Shown here piece after piece: positions 38,352-52,000 of a DNA stretch of 64,000 nucleotides. The stretch is taken from the NCBI RefSeq assembly GCF_030463565.1, contig NC_134660.1, forward strand, positions 3,113,501 to 3,177,500. The letters run 5' to 3'. Position 1 is the first letter of the stretch; each line of letters begins with the position of its first letter. The notes beneath the pieces are model-generated. The model saw only the letters and a list, made by a program, of their open reading frames with translations. It was not told the origin of the DNA and searched no databases. The stretch is from Pelecanus crispus. Taxonomy: Eukaryota > Chordata > Aves > Pelecaniformes > Pelecanidae. A program made the translations under genes and the position numbers.

Positions 38352-40390
38352 GCACGTGGGCAGGGTAGCTGGTTTGTTTGTTTTTAAAAGGCAAGTAACT
38401 CCTGTAACCTTTAAAAGTGTAAAGAGAAATAATTCTACCTTTACTAAAGTAAGCCCTTTTGCCAACCCCAGTGTGAAGCCTCTCCGGGGAGAGAGTTTAT
38501 TAGCCTCAGAACAGGAAGAAAACAAGCAACTCTTGACTGACAAAGGAAAACTGTCACATAACCGAGGTCAATAACTGAAGTGCTGTTGAGAGTATTTTAA
38601 AGGAAGAGTTTTGGAGAGAACTAGCCGTGGTGTTCTGCTTGTTTTCTTCCTCAGAGGAAGATCTCCTATGGTCTTTTATAACTTCCCTAAGAACCACAAT
38701 CGTTAGATCTTTACGTGTCGGTAGTAGAAGCAGTGGCAGACCAAAGCCTGTACGTAACCGGTCTGAAGCCAAGCGAAGTGAACTGCGTAATGTCTCTCCC
38801 CTTCTCCCACACTCGAGGGACTGACATCAGTCGTTCTGGTAGCTGAATTACTGGGTAAAGACCAGCAGGACCCAGTTGTGGCTCATTTCTGTCATGTGTG
38901 GCAGTTCCTAATAGTTCAGCCTGTAAGGAGAGAACTTGCGAAGGGCAGCAGGGTGTCGGTCCCACACCCCGTGGCCAGCCGTGCTCTACCCCAATTCACA
39001 TTCTCTGTTTGCACGTGAACGCTTCCTTCAGTGCAGGGAAGAGATGTGCTGGTGAGCAGACAGAAGGAAAGCAGGTTGCCAGATGATGTCTTAAAGAGCT
39101 ATCGTGGGCTTAAAAAAAAAAAAGTCACAGAAAGGGAAACAAGTGAAATCCCAGGAGAGGCATTCAGTTCCTGCAGCGCGGCTCCAGCCATTTCACTTCA
39201 CGTGTCAGAGTGGGCTGGACCAAGCACTGTCCAGTGTCCTTGTCCCGTAGGGAACAATCCTGCCTTGGCAGGGAGTGGAAGAGATGAACTAATGTCTTTT
39301 CCATCTTATTTTATCAAAATTAAAATCATGTCTGAAGTATAGAACTGTACTTCATGCAAGATTTTACTACTTTTCTCTAATGCGCTTGAATGTTAAAAGT
39401 TAGGATGGCAGTAACATTGTAATTTAGGAAGTAAGTGGAGGTAGCGTAACTGCGTAACTTAAGTCTGCTCAAACCTAAACCATTGGCTGGAAAAAAAAAA
39501 AGTTAACGATCAAGCACTTCTGTTATTAAGGCTGTTTTAGTGAAACTTATGTTTTTGCTCTTCGCCAGACTGTCTGCCAGTTGCTCAGTGGTTATTGTGG
39601 TCACTACTTTGCTGTAACACAAAGCTCAACTAATGGATTCAGGTCAGGACAACAGTTTAAACTCACGCTATGGCTCAGTGTTTGGTGAACCGCATAGTGA
39701 AATTAATCCCGCATTAATGTATGTAAATACTTACTGTGTTTGACAAGCGCGTGCTGGGCTCAGATCTGTAAAGGGGCTGTCGTGTGGGCGCAGCTGCGGC
39801 TGGGTGCGCGCAGAAACCAGCGCTTGGGAAGCCCAACACTGCCTGTGCAAGAAGCATTTCTCCTCTGAATGCTTAAAACAAAAGCAAGGAGTGCTTTGGG
39901 GCTGATCTGGTGAACACCCTGTGAGTTTACCACTAAAGCAAAATAGTTCCTGCTGTTTCAAAAAGATGGGTGACAATAAATTCTCATTATAACGTAAAAA
40001 AATTACATATATACACCCCGATAGCACCTGTAATCCTCCACAGAGAAACCCTGGCTAGCTTCTGCATCGGCAGAGTGCCCAGTATTCCACTTTGGCCTTT
40101 CCTAACAGAAATCTCACACGGGTTTGTTCCATCAAAACTTTAAAAACGCATTTCCCAGCGCCTGCCCAGGAGGGCTCCTGTGGGAGCGCAGGAGCACGCG
40201 GACCCCCTCTCCTGCCAGTGCCCCGGGAACAACCCAGTGCTCCAGATCGCATCCAGCACTGAAATGCACAGCTGGAATATCTTGTTTATTTGCCTGTTCA
40301 AGAACAACAGTGAGACTGTCGTCATTTAAGTTTTTATTAGTTTGTACATCATATACAGTTTATAATAAAGTAAACCAATTGCATATGGTT
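38352..40390 (+). other. CNP: Probable CNP 3' UTR
   Basis: About 2 kb without conserved frames. Plus-strand AATAAA signals lie at 39975–39980 and 40364–40369; the second is the better candidate end because opposed signals cluster there. Mammalian CNP also has a kilobase-scale 3' UTR. Boundary inferred. Confidence 0.55.
40364..40369 (+). terminator. CNP: Candidate CNP poly(A) signal AATAAA
   Basis: AATAAA on the plus strand, followed by T/GT-rich sequence (GGTTTTGCTTCAGTCTGTG) 20–40 bp downstream, a plausible downstream element. The alternative is at 39975–39980. Confidence 0.5.
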
Positions 40391-40399
40391 TTGCTTCAG

Positions 40400-43300
40400 T
40401 CTGTGATATTCTTCATATAAACACATCATTATGAATTATGCCTAATGAAGTAAACAACAAATATTCACATTTTTACCATTCACATCCTAGAAAGGTAAGG
40501 GTCCAAAGAGGGACAGTGTTCGTACCGATGCGAAGCCCGTCTTAGAGAGGATGACGTGTTTGGCAAAGCGATGGGGACAGTGATTGCTCCATGCAATACG
40601 CCTTTCCTCCCACTGGAAAGGTTAAGATATTTACACTGAGGTAAACATTCAGAATTTCGATTCGGATAAATACTGCAGCACAGGATCTAGTGTCCTCTCC
40701 AAGTTGGCTTCACATTGGCGCCTGGTTTTGTCTTGACTACTCCTTAATGTCGTTACAACAAAGCAGATACGCATGCAATGAAGGTGCTCGGTTTGCTGTT
40801 TCGCACTCAACCCCTCCAACACTGCTTCACGCGATTTTCTCTTTTGAAGCATGAGCTATTAAGTGAAAGCAGGGAGGAAGATGGGGTAATTGACGCGAGA
40901 TCGGCTACGCCAGAACTGCAGCCAAGCTGCACACCCAGCCAGAGGCAGCATCCCAGCTCTCCCAGCAGCCTTCCCGAGCCGCCCCGATCGTGCCGAAGCT
41001 CTAGCTCGTAACACCGTGTCGCACACCACGCCTCATCGCGGCACCCTGCTCACAACATTTCGCACCGGAGCTTTCCTTCGGAGGTTGGATCTACGCTAGA
41101 GAGAAAACTTGCCTGGCGCTACTCAAAGAAGAAGGGATAATCCTGTCCCTGACTCTGCAGGAGTGGGGCGAGCCAGGGGATGTCGAGGAAGGCCAAAGCG
41201 TTACGCATCGTCTCTCAAAGCCAAGCGCAGGTCCTGCTGCCCGGGTAAGCGGGGGCAACAGGGACATCTCCGGAATACAGCACGGCTGCGTGTGAGGGGA
41301 GGGCCACAGAACTGCTGCGATCCCGCCCGCCACCCTGCAGCCTTCGTTACAGCACTACTGCAAGAGCCCGAGATGGACCTCGGCACTGCTCGGGGAAACT
41401 CGGGTAGGTGCGACACACAAGCCGTCCTTTCTCTCTAAGAAAGGGGAGGGTACAAGGCACAAATTTAAACGGGATGAAAACCATCCACTTGAAGATAAGT
41501 GAGTATCTTTAGTTATTACTGAAACTGAGGAAGTAATTTTGAAAGAATAGCAAACCACTGCGTGGTCCAAATGCTTTGGTCATTCAATTGGTTGAAGAGC
41601 GATTCGGCCGAGCGCAGCCCTCCAGCGCGCAGCCGGCTCGGAGACCGGCACCGGTTTCCGTACTGGAAACAAAACAACAGTACAGCAGCTTTCACTCGGT
41701 ATCCCCGTCAGATACAGAAAGCTGAGGGACTTGCAATATCCCATGGATAATAATACTGGTGTCCCTAAACACTTTTTTTTTTTTTCTTTCTCCTTTTTTT
41801 CAATTTGCCTTAATGTATTTACAAAACAGTCAGCAGCCTTTAGCACTAAGGATCCAGCTTTACAGCAACACTTCCAAGTTCACAAACGAAACCATGTACT
41901 TTCCTATGTAGCATGTGTAGCCAAAACAACAAAGAGCCTGTCAAAGTGGGCAGCCAGAAGCGTCGTAATGATCTTTACAGCCGATTTCAAGTCCAGGTTC
42001 AGTGTTATCTGGAAAGGACTCTCAATACTCCCCCACAAAAGGTGGAGCCGACACAGCATCAGATTTGTAAAGTAAATCCACACAAGAAAAAACACACCAG
42101 GCTTTGTGGCCTAGAGGTCAGACCACTGTACATGCAAATACCTCCCACGCACAAACATTACTGATGCATGTTTTCATTTTTAAAGCATGAAATTGCTTCC
42201 ATTTTAATTTGAAACTATCCCTACAGCAGCTCAGACACCACAAGTATCATGATTAGGCAAAAAAAAAAAACCATCAGAGGGAAAGCGTAATAGTCAAACA
42301 ATTCCTTATCTCCTCGTAAACGCTATAAAGTCACGACAACAGAGCCTCACTTCACACGCTCGGTCTGCCGAGAGCCACGCTCACCGTCTTTGCTGTAGTT
42401 TACAATTTTCACGCAGGAAGCTGACGGCTGCTCCGTCAGTTTTCGAGCTGTTCAACAGCAACTACTGCCATCACGTCTGCTAAAAGATCCCTCCCTTACA
42501 CACCACCCCGGTCTGGCTTTCAGCCACGTCAGCTCTGCTGTCTCTGGGTACTTCCAATCGGCAGGAGCTCTCACAGCACCGACAATTCCCCTTCGGAAAC
42601 ATGGCGCAGGAGCTGGCAGGCCGAGGGACCAACGTGCAGCACGCAGCAAAAGCTGCCCGGCATCCGTATTTCGGGCTGTTCACCAGGCGGATCCGGGCGC
42701 AAGGGGTTCTGCACGTGGAACGGCCTGGGGGCACGTGTAGGTACGTTTCAGGGTGAAGTATTAAGGCTCTCGCCGTTACGCCAAAAAATAAACCTTTCGA
42801 TAATTACAAAGACTGAATTCCAGAAAGAGAACTCTTTTCATTGAACGGAAGGGCTTTACCCTTGGTTTCTTCCACCTGCCAAGTTCACGCGGTGGCCTAC
42901 AGCCACACCAAAGGGACCAGTACGCTCCTAAATAGGGCTCGATGCACGTATACCCCACCGTGCTCGTGCTTCAAGGGTATCGCCTACAGCAACCGTCTCC
43001 TATCACCTTCATTAGCTCTTTATCATTCTTAGAAAAAGCACAGGCTCAATACCACTTCAAGATACTCATTCATTATCCCTGTGGCAAATTCCTATGCCTG
43101 GTAGCTCCTATCGAGCCGAAGGAAGCCAGGAAGGTCTGCAGAGCGGTAGCAGCTAGAAAAATGGCACTAAGGTTCCCTGTGGCTACGTACAAAATACAAC
43201 CCATGAATAATGTTCTGGAACTACCAAGTGTGAAAGGCAACGTTTCAAGCAATGCACATCTAAGCAGATTTTTCTGAAAGAAACAGAGTCCCATGTCTCC

Positions 43301-45755
43301 AAGCCGTGCTAGGACACAATGGAGGCTACAATCCACCGCACCTCCATCTCCAGGCGCTGCTGCTGTCCTGAGGTAACTGGAGAGTCACCGAACGCCGCTC
43401 AAACCCCAGCGCTCCGTGCAAAAGGGAACGTGTGTTCACCTTCACTTCAAATCACATAATAGCGCTCCTTAGAAAAGTCTTGGCACTCACCATGTTAATA
43501 TTAAACTAGATTAAAACATGCATTCATGTACAGTTTTATAAATATCTGCTGTATACGTTTTCTCTCAGAAGAAAAGCCATTCCACTTCTGTCGTCCAAGG
43601 AATGGTCTCATTCAAAGGTTGGAGAGAAGGAAGCCTGTTGTACTTAACTGGGAGGAGGGGGAAAGAATAATAAAAACCACTGACAAATGCAGGACACGTC
43701 TCTGCACGGTGATAAAAGACCGAGAAAAGTCCAAACTGTACAGTAATATCAATACACGCAGGACAAGACATTATGAATCCAGAATGCCACACTAAAACAA
43801 GTCCTGTAAACTCTAGTTTACAAGTGCCATGAGAACTGGAGAAGTATCAATATGCATAGACCAGTATTTCAGTTCCCCAGGTATTTACCATTTCAGAGTC
43901 TGAAAGATGCTAGGATCTTATTTTGCTTTCAGTGCAATCCGGGTTAAGTCCATCACGTTACACTGGTGCAAAGGAAGTTAGAGTAAGCGTTGTAGAGTCT
44001 ATTTTTGGAAATATTACTCAACATTGGCTCATTTTTTAAAAGCTGACTTTTGAGCAAGTTATAAAATACTTTATTCTGCAGTACTAGAATTTAAGCCCTG
44101 AAATCTTCCCTCTGTGAAAGCAGATTGTCAAAAATTCTGACAAAACACACCCACAGGGCTGTAGCGCTCGGCGGCGGCAGCACCACGACACTATTGCAAC
44201 TGTTGGAAATGAAGTTAACTTGCATTGCAGTCTAGCAACTCTGTCCCACTGAGCAGGACAAGTACAGCCCTCGAAAGGAAGGAAGACAAAGATGTTAGCA
44301 TTCAAAGTCATCATTTCATGCAATGAATTCATTGCAATTTTTGTTCCTGCAGTAAGAAGTTGAATCAGATATTATATAAAAGTTAGTGTCAGGTTTCTCT
44401 AGGAAAGAGTCTTGCATGTATTTGTACGAACACCCGTTTTCTCAGCCAAGCAAAATTCAGCCCTCCAAACATCACTACACTACCACAGGTCAAGTTCAAA
44501 ACACTCCGGGTACGGCAATGCTGCTGAGACTCTGCCCTTCTCGCTGGTGTTGCCGAGTGCCAACACACTTTCTCTCAAACCCCACTTGTGAGCCCGACGG
44601 CCCAAAGCTCTGTCAGACAACGCCCCACGCTGTGCTCCAGAACCGTTTTACGGACAGTAGTTAACTTGAACAAAGCACCTAGGCAAAGCAATTCTTCACC
44701 CTCTAGAAAAAAGGGAAGAATTCTGGAAGCAGAGTCCCCTCTCAGCTGAGATCTTGCCGTAACACTACATTTATGGTGCAAAATAAAACAGCATTCATGT
44801 TAACTGGCAGTACCACTGAGCCAAATCCATTTTCAATTCCAGACGGTGCAGCTGCACGCAGCTCCAGGCTTTAAGCTCATCCCTCCAGCACTTGTCCTGA
44901 CATTGTGCAAGAGAAGCAAGTGACAGACTGTCAGTTCAGAGTTTGACTTTGCATTTTCTTGCTTCTTTGGACTAGTAAAATTACTTCTAGTTGAAAACTA
45001 CTTGACTAGTTTAACATATTTGTACAGTTCCTGTAAACATTATGAGAGCACACCGCTGCACGCACACAGTAACCGTTTTCAATTATTAACCTGAATATTA
45101 CTTTGCATTTCTTCAGAGCTAGAAAGAGCTCATCCACGTTATGGATCAGTAACACAAAATCAAACATCAAGCTCAACAAAATCAAGTTTTAGCACAAATA
45201 TTAAATGTTCAAGTGGATTAATTAAAACAACTTACGGTGAAGAAATTCAGCCCAGAGCAAATTCAATATTCCCTTAAACAGGACAATTCTTGGAGTGGAA
45301 ACACAAAGCCCTTAATTCTAGCTGCATCACAGGGAATTCTCACATAAGCTGCTCTTTTAAATCCAAAGAAGCATTTCTCTGATACAAAATTGTTAAGCTC
45401 ACACGTTATCATTTAAGTTAATGCCCAAGTGTACCGTTCTGGCAGAACCATGGCAAAAGAAAAAAAAAAGAAAAAAGGAAAAAAAACCAGACAGACAGCT
45501 GGCAGGTAAAACGCGATTGTATGAAACTTGATTGAATCTTGGCAATATTTTCAGAAGATGAAGATAACTTAACAAGTTACTACAAGCCCTAGACATGCTG
45601 CCATACTGGACTTTGGAGCCAACCAAAACAAAATAAGAGATTACTTCACCCTCTTACAAGTTGAGATTCCAGGAGGACTTCAGGGAAATCCTCTCTGCTG
45701 AGGAGCAGGAACAGTCTGAAAGTACGGGCCAGCATGGAGGGACCAAAAGATTCAA
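40400..45755. other. Convergent intergenic region between CNP and DNAJC7
   Basis: About 5.3 kb. Only short open frames and no exon pattern or known repeat that I can identify. There is a moderately GC-rich patch at 42440–42740. Part may be an extended DNAJC7 3' UTR, since minus-strand AATAAA signals occur at 44073–44068 (approximate) and 40338–40333, but nothing in the sequence decides this. Confidence 0.6.
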
Positions 45756-45758
45756 AGC

Positions 45759-45764
45759 TTTATT
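45759..45764 (-). terminator. DNAJC7: Candidate DNAJC7 proximal poly(A) signal
   Basis: AATAAA on the minus strand about 235 bp after the DNAJC7 stop. It lies next to a 16-base A tract (minus strand) and an AATAAA on the opposite strand at 45779–45784. The A tract could also prime cDNA internally, so the true end could be further downstream. Confidence 0.5.
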
Positions 45765-45998
45765 TTTTTTTTTTTTTTAATAAAGTTAACAGTAAAACAA
45801 AATTCACAAGCCTTCCCCTCCCCGAGCTGGTTTCCTCTTCACACACAAAAGCACACAAAACAGTTCTCCAACTGAGAAAAATGAAACCGCTCTAAATACA
45901 ACGAGACATGATGAAGGAAGGAGTCTAAGTATGTCCGTATTCAAGGTTAAAATAAGCAGATCAGGTATGTGTGTTTTTTTGTTTTTGTTTTTTGTTTT

Positions 45999-46036
45999 TT
46001 AGCCAAACTGGAAAAAGAAATTTCCAGGCCCAGAAG
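45999..46036 (-). CDS. DNAJC7: DNAJC7 exon 14, coding end (about 483–494)
   Basis: Acceptor TTTCAG|CTTCTG. Encodes [12 protein letters not shown], then TAA at 46001–45999. The 3' UTR continues to at least ~45740. Confidence 0.94.
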
Positions 46037-49000
46037 CTGAAAAAGAAAATGAAAGATATTAGCACTTTCAAAATTCAAAGACAACACGGTTAACTACTAT
46101 TCTGCAGTAGCTTGATGCCAAGCCAGTACTTAATTCAAACAAAACCATTTGAACAGGTAGGAGAGACGAGATCTTTGCTATGCATTTCCAGCCGCTGATT
46201 TCCAACAAGAGTGGACTACTGATAATATGGGTAAAGGAGGCAGATTTACAGGAAGGTAAACAGTGCGTGAAGCGTGCAAGACTTCTCAAAAATTCACTTC
46301 ACAAAAGACCTCAAGGAGCACACACTTCTCTAAGGGGTATATTGATACTAAGTGCTGAGAGCTCGCTCAGCGCTCTACAAAGCCATCCTACTCCAACGTG
46401 CGTGAAGAAAGCCTGACCAAATGCGAGGTTTTGAAGGAACACCGAGTAACAGCTTCTTCATCGTCACCAGTCACCTCAAAATGTTCGCAGGCAGAGGCCC
46501 TCAGGAGGATTTACAGTATTATAAAACCAGAGGAGAGCTGTGCGATACAGACGCACAGGACCTCTGAGCAAGAATCGCCTTTTGCTGCTTTAGCACCAGC
46601 AGCCATATCCAAGTTATGGTCAACTACTTCTAAGCAGCAAAGCACCGCTTAGATGGCAAAGCCTACACACACTTCTTGAAAAGGGAACTCCTGGGTTTTG
46701 CTGGTTTTGAGCACAAAAGAACCAGATGGGATGCTGTGCAGACAGAACTTTCCAAGAGCTTAGATACTTTTCGTTGGAAAAGTCAAATACTCTCCTCGGA
46801 CAGCACATCCACTCTGGGAAACTCAGCTGTCCTGTCAAGTGATTTGCATACTTACGTTTCCAAAGCTGACAGAACACTTCCACCTACCTTCAAAGCTGAA
46901 GCCACCTGGCCCACCAAAGAAGGCCTTGAAGATATTATTTGCATCAAAGTCTACAGGGAAGAAAAGGAAGTTGTGAGCTGAAGTGAAACAGCCAGTTACA
47001 GTTTTCACAATTTAGAAATTGTCACTTAATTGAGGGCCCAAAAAGCATTTTACAAATGGACAAGAAGCTACGAACGGCTTGCTTTGTTTGAGCACTGCTA
47101 TACAGCAGCAGAGTACGGGGCCACTGACAGTAGCAGAAAACAGGTAAAAGCAACAGTTGTCAGAGAGACCGTTCCAGTCACAGGGACAACCTGAGAATCC
47201 TGGATGAACAGCATTTAGGGGCCCACAATCTTTCTATTACTCGATTTTACACTTCCTATGAAAGACTTCTGCCTAATGGCAGCTACTACCTACCGGATTA
47301 ATCAAGGATAACATAGAACCACATAACCTAGACTGTTCGTAACTTGAAACGTTCAGTGCAGAGCTGCCATTCAGATGCTTTCAGAGACCAAACCGACTCA
47401 GTTCTTAGGATTCTTACAGATGGGAGGTTTGCTTTAGAGAAGGCACGACTCTAAACGGTCTAATCTTTTTCAAGGCCGCCATGGTAGAATATCGTAAGGA
47501 ACACTTACCTCCCATGTTCAATCCATCCTCTTCTAGATCCTGCCCGCTGTCATAGCGGGCCTTCTTCTTGGGATCTGACAGGATGGTAAAGGCTTCACCA
47601 ACCTCCTTAAATTTCTTCTCCTCTTCCTTCTGTACTTCTGCACTTGCCCCACTGTGTCGGTCTAGGGATACAAAAACAAGCAGGAAAGAAGTTTTTAGTG
47701 TAAATGGAAAATGCTACACATTCCCAGCTGTCACAGATTCAGATTTGTAGGGGTCAAAACTGCTATTTGTCCAGAAATTGCCCCTATCGTATTTATTCCT
47801 GCCTCTGGCTGTGCATGGCACATGCATGGAGCAAGGGGATCAAAGCAACAATACATGCTCTAATAACGGACTGTTTGTTGGTACCTGGATGATGCATTAG
47901 TGCCCTCTTCCTGTAAGCCTTCTTGATCTCATCTTCAGAGGCATTTTTGTCAACCCCAAGGATTTTATAGTAGTCTTTCCGTTTGCTCTTTTTCAGTTCC
48001 ACCTGTGCGTTCTTTAGAAGCTGCTTGTGTTCTAGAAAGAAGTATAATGCCAAAGGAAAGCGGCTTTAGTGTCAGGCACAGCCTCCTGTTTTTAAAGAGG
48101 CTGAAAATCATGTTAAGATGACCTGGCTCGAAGGATTCGAGCGCCACAAGAAACTGACCCACTTGGATTTACAGTCAGGCAGCTAATTAAAGCCTCACTG
48201 TCCACTTCAGGCTGTTTCCAAGTGTAGGTGAATGTCTCACTGCTATTAAACTAGTATTTGTTAGACACTGAACCCCAAGGACTAAGGTTACTCTGTCTGT
48301 TTCATTTTAGGCTACTAAAAAAAGCAAGATGACAGTTAAGAACAAGAATCATAACCAGATATTTTGAATCTAGTGCATTGCTTCAGCTACAAGCTAAATT
48401 CTCTTCTCAGCATTCAATGCTGGGAGAGAAACCAGATTCCGCGACAGGCATTTCAGGGTGCTTCTGAGGATTCTTCCAGTATTTTCCTGCTGGGGTAAAA
48501 AGTTGCAAATCAGAGCATATTGGGGGGCCGGGGGAGAAGCAAACAAAAGCAACAACAAAAAAATTGCCAGTTAAGGGAGACTTACGCACACAAAGAGAAT
48601 GCCAGTATGCTCACCTTTTGTTTTTTCTGTCTGATAAACCTTTTCATAGTCTCTTACAGCATCTTCATATTGTTCTGTGTCCATGTAACTGTGGAAAAAA
48701 AAACCACTGGTAGAAGACGTACTGCACAGGAAATATCAAAAGGGGGTTCAGGTACAAGCTTTCTAGACGGGTATGAATTAAGGAAAAGATGTACACTGGA
48801 CTGCAGAAAGAGCAATCATTAGAGGAACCCACAAAGGCTCACTGCTAGACTGACTGGAAGCCCAGACACCTGCTATTTGTGGGAAATCCTGGCACAGGAA
48901 CCTGTACTTTGAGCTCCAAGTGGAGACTGCAATCTCATTCAGCAGCACAAGTTCTACCTTAACGATCTGATAATTACTTTATCCAGCCACAGGAACTAAT

Positions 49001-52000
49001 ACCAGCCAGCAAGATTTCAAGGAAGCTGGTGCAGAGTTGTACACTAGCAATGCTGGTTAGAAGTGACAATCTTGGCACCTCAAACAGAGGGATGTGTGCC
49101 TGTCTATTAGCATTTCAGCCTGACTCACATATTAACTACTTACTGTAATTTAGCAATTACTGAGATGGAGCTTGAGAAGAACACTGAAGGTTGTAAATTA
49201 AAATGAATGTATAACAGGAAGGCTGCAATAACGGTTTTGGCTCATCTATAAGCCAGGCAGCTTTGCCACAAACTGGGGAATAATCAGTACTGAGGAAAGT
49301 AGCAAATAAATCTATAGTCAGAGCAGAGCTTTGACTACTTCCCTGGTTGGTGCCAAGTTACAAAGGAGACATACAGACTCGAATGTCCTTTGTACAACTC
49401 GCTCAGCCTCACTGCACTACACTGCGGTATTATCTGTGGCTGAGATATGTACAGTCTCAACTGATTTCTCCTTTATGGGAAGCAGGGCAACCCATTTCAA
49501 AATCTAGTTTGTTGGAAGTGTGAACAGCTCTGCCAGGCTAAGATCTCTTACCCACAGCAGCCCTTCTGAAAAAGCTTGAGAGAACGCAAAAGCTTAAGAG
49601 AACTTCTTACGTTAGTCTATAAACATAGTAAGTCAAGCTTTAGAACAAGTCCTGCCTAAATACAACAATCAACAGGCATTCCCAGATCCATGCAGGTCGG
49701 ACAGACTACACAGAGCTTCCCCCATCTCCTCATCAGCATAAGGAAGAGGAACAAATTCAGGGCCCCTTAAGACAGAAGCTTTTATTTAGTTCAGCTTCAG
49801 ATTTGTTATTCCTGTCATTCGGTGCTGCAGGGAGGAGGTTCCTACCCACAAACCTGCTCAGCTTGTCCATTGTAAAGGTCTACTTACCATTGTGCTCTCC
49901 TCAAGTATGCTTTGATATATGTGTCATCCAGTTTTACTGCATTCGTGCAGTCATCTATTGCTTCTTCAAGTTTCCTAAGCTACAATGTCAGACAGAAGTT
50001 AAGTGAATCCCAATCTGCTAAGCAGCATTATGATTTCAGTCAATTGAAAGACTTAAAGAATTGTGGAAAATCTCACTGCTTTGTGTGCCTGCATCTAGGA
50101 AATCTTCTCCAATCCCCCCCAAAACACATAGCGGAAAAGTAGAAGCTTGGCTAGTGAAATGATAGAACTACATGGTGCTTCTCTGACAAATGCACTTGGA
50201 AACAAGGGTCTTCCCGAGAATGATCTGAAAATCAAGTTATTATGTGTCCAAAGTAATTCCCAGACAGGAAAATAAACTTAAAAAATATTTAAAATACTCT
50301 TTTAAAAAAAAAAAAAGCAAGCAGTGTTTGTTTTCAGACACAAACAGCCATGTAAAATATCCATTACTGCTGCATCCAGCTCACCCCATTTCCCAGGTTT
50401 TGAGAACAGCCTCTGTCTCTTGACCAAGTCGGGGTGCTGAAAAGCCTCGACAGTGGTACAACAGGCATCAACACACAGAGACAGCTGGGGAGAAAACACG
50501 CCTAGAGGAAATGCAGGGTGGAAACTGGAAGCACTATCACATGACTGTTTCTTGGGATAGTGCATGACTAAAATGCAACTGCAAACCTGGAAAAAGCATC
50601 CAGGGTTTTAAATTAGGTCATTTTTTTTTTTTAGATCAAAAACCAAAGCAAGACAGATGATCTACAAGAAGAATATGGAAAGATATCTCCTCGTTACCGG
50701 GAAGGAAACAAATAAGGATGCCTTTATGCTGATTAAGGTAAGGCTAAACTACATTCCTCCTCTCCCTCCCACTCTGTGCAGCCCAAGTATTTGAGTTTTG
50801 TTTCTTCAGGAATCAACTTCGTTGGCCATTTGGAACAGACCCAATCATTGTGCAAGTACAAAAACCTGAAACATTGCCTACAGCACTAGAAAGATCCAGC
50901 TGCCCCAGCAGGCAGTGAAGCCTATGCTTTCCAGAATAACTGATTTGCAATTTATAAGCTACATGGCGAGGAATATGATGAAAGACTACCTGCCAGGTGA
51001 CCATTTCTTACCTTTGAATTAACTGTCCCCCGGTTGCAGTAGAGTTTGGCATTTGTTTTTATGTTATTTGGATCTATTCCTAGTGCCTCTGTGTATAGTT
51101 CATATGCTAGTTTGTAGTTTCCTTCTTTGAATGCTTTATTCCCATCTTCTTTCTTTGCTTTAAGTGCTTTGGCATTCTGAAAGAAAATATACCCTGGATA
51201 AGGACATTAGGTAAGTGGTTCAGGGGTACCAAGCACCTTATTTTCCTGGGTGAGGGTCCTCAAACATAAAACTGTTATAATTTGGTTTCAGACACCATTA
51301 CGGGATACAAAAGTCACAGCCTTGCTACAGCAGCTGAAATGAGCCGTAAGCATTTTGCCTTTCCCCCAAGAGAAGTGCCAAGGAACAGCCAGTGCCAGTT
51401 ACAGGCATTCTCCCCAGGAACAAAGGTTGCCCTAATGTTTAGGATAAGAACATGACAGTGAAGTAAATTTATGGATTTAAAAAAAAAAAAAAAAAGGAAT
51501 GGGACCTCACTTTTTGAGAGCTTATACAAGTAAACAGATTTTTTAAAAAGTCAAAGAACTACAACAGAGTAGAAATGAGGGAAGGAGCAACATGAAAGGA
51601 ACAGCGTTTAACTGCAAGTCAACCTGTAGGCACTAACATCGAATCTGAAAGTCAGAAGTTCTTTTAGAACTGATAGACCTAGTTTTATTGCTCCTATATC
51701 TGATCAAGGAACAAAGAAGAATGAAAGGGAGGCAGTCTTCAAAGTATCACAGTCTTCTGAGAAAGAGCTTCTAGCAACTCACAGTTTTACCTAAAGCAGC
51801 AGGTGGCTGTCTTTGGGAAGGGCTGTACACACTACTTGCTACTGGAGATCTGAGGAATGATAATGTTGAGGGAGGGAGAAGGGATTGATCCAGCAGAACC
51901 AAGTTAGGTGTTTGGGTAAAAAAAAAAAAAAAAAAAAAAATCCCGGTAATTTTGCAGTCCCATCCCCAGTATTCACAACTTACACGGCAGGCAAGACATG

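Noticed and set aside
40400-45755. A hidden gene between CNP and DNAJC7
   Set aside because: Read on both strands, no series of frames with matching splice sites or a familiar protein motif was found.
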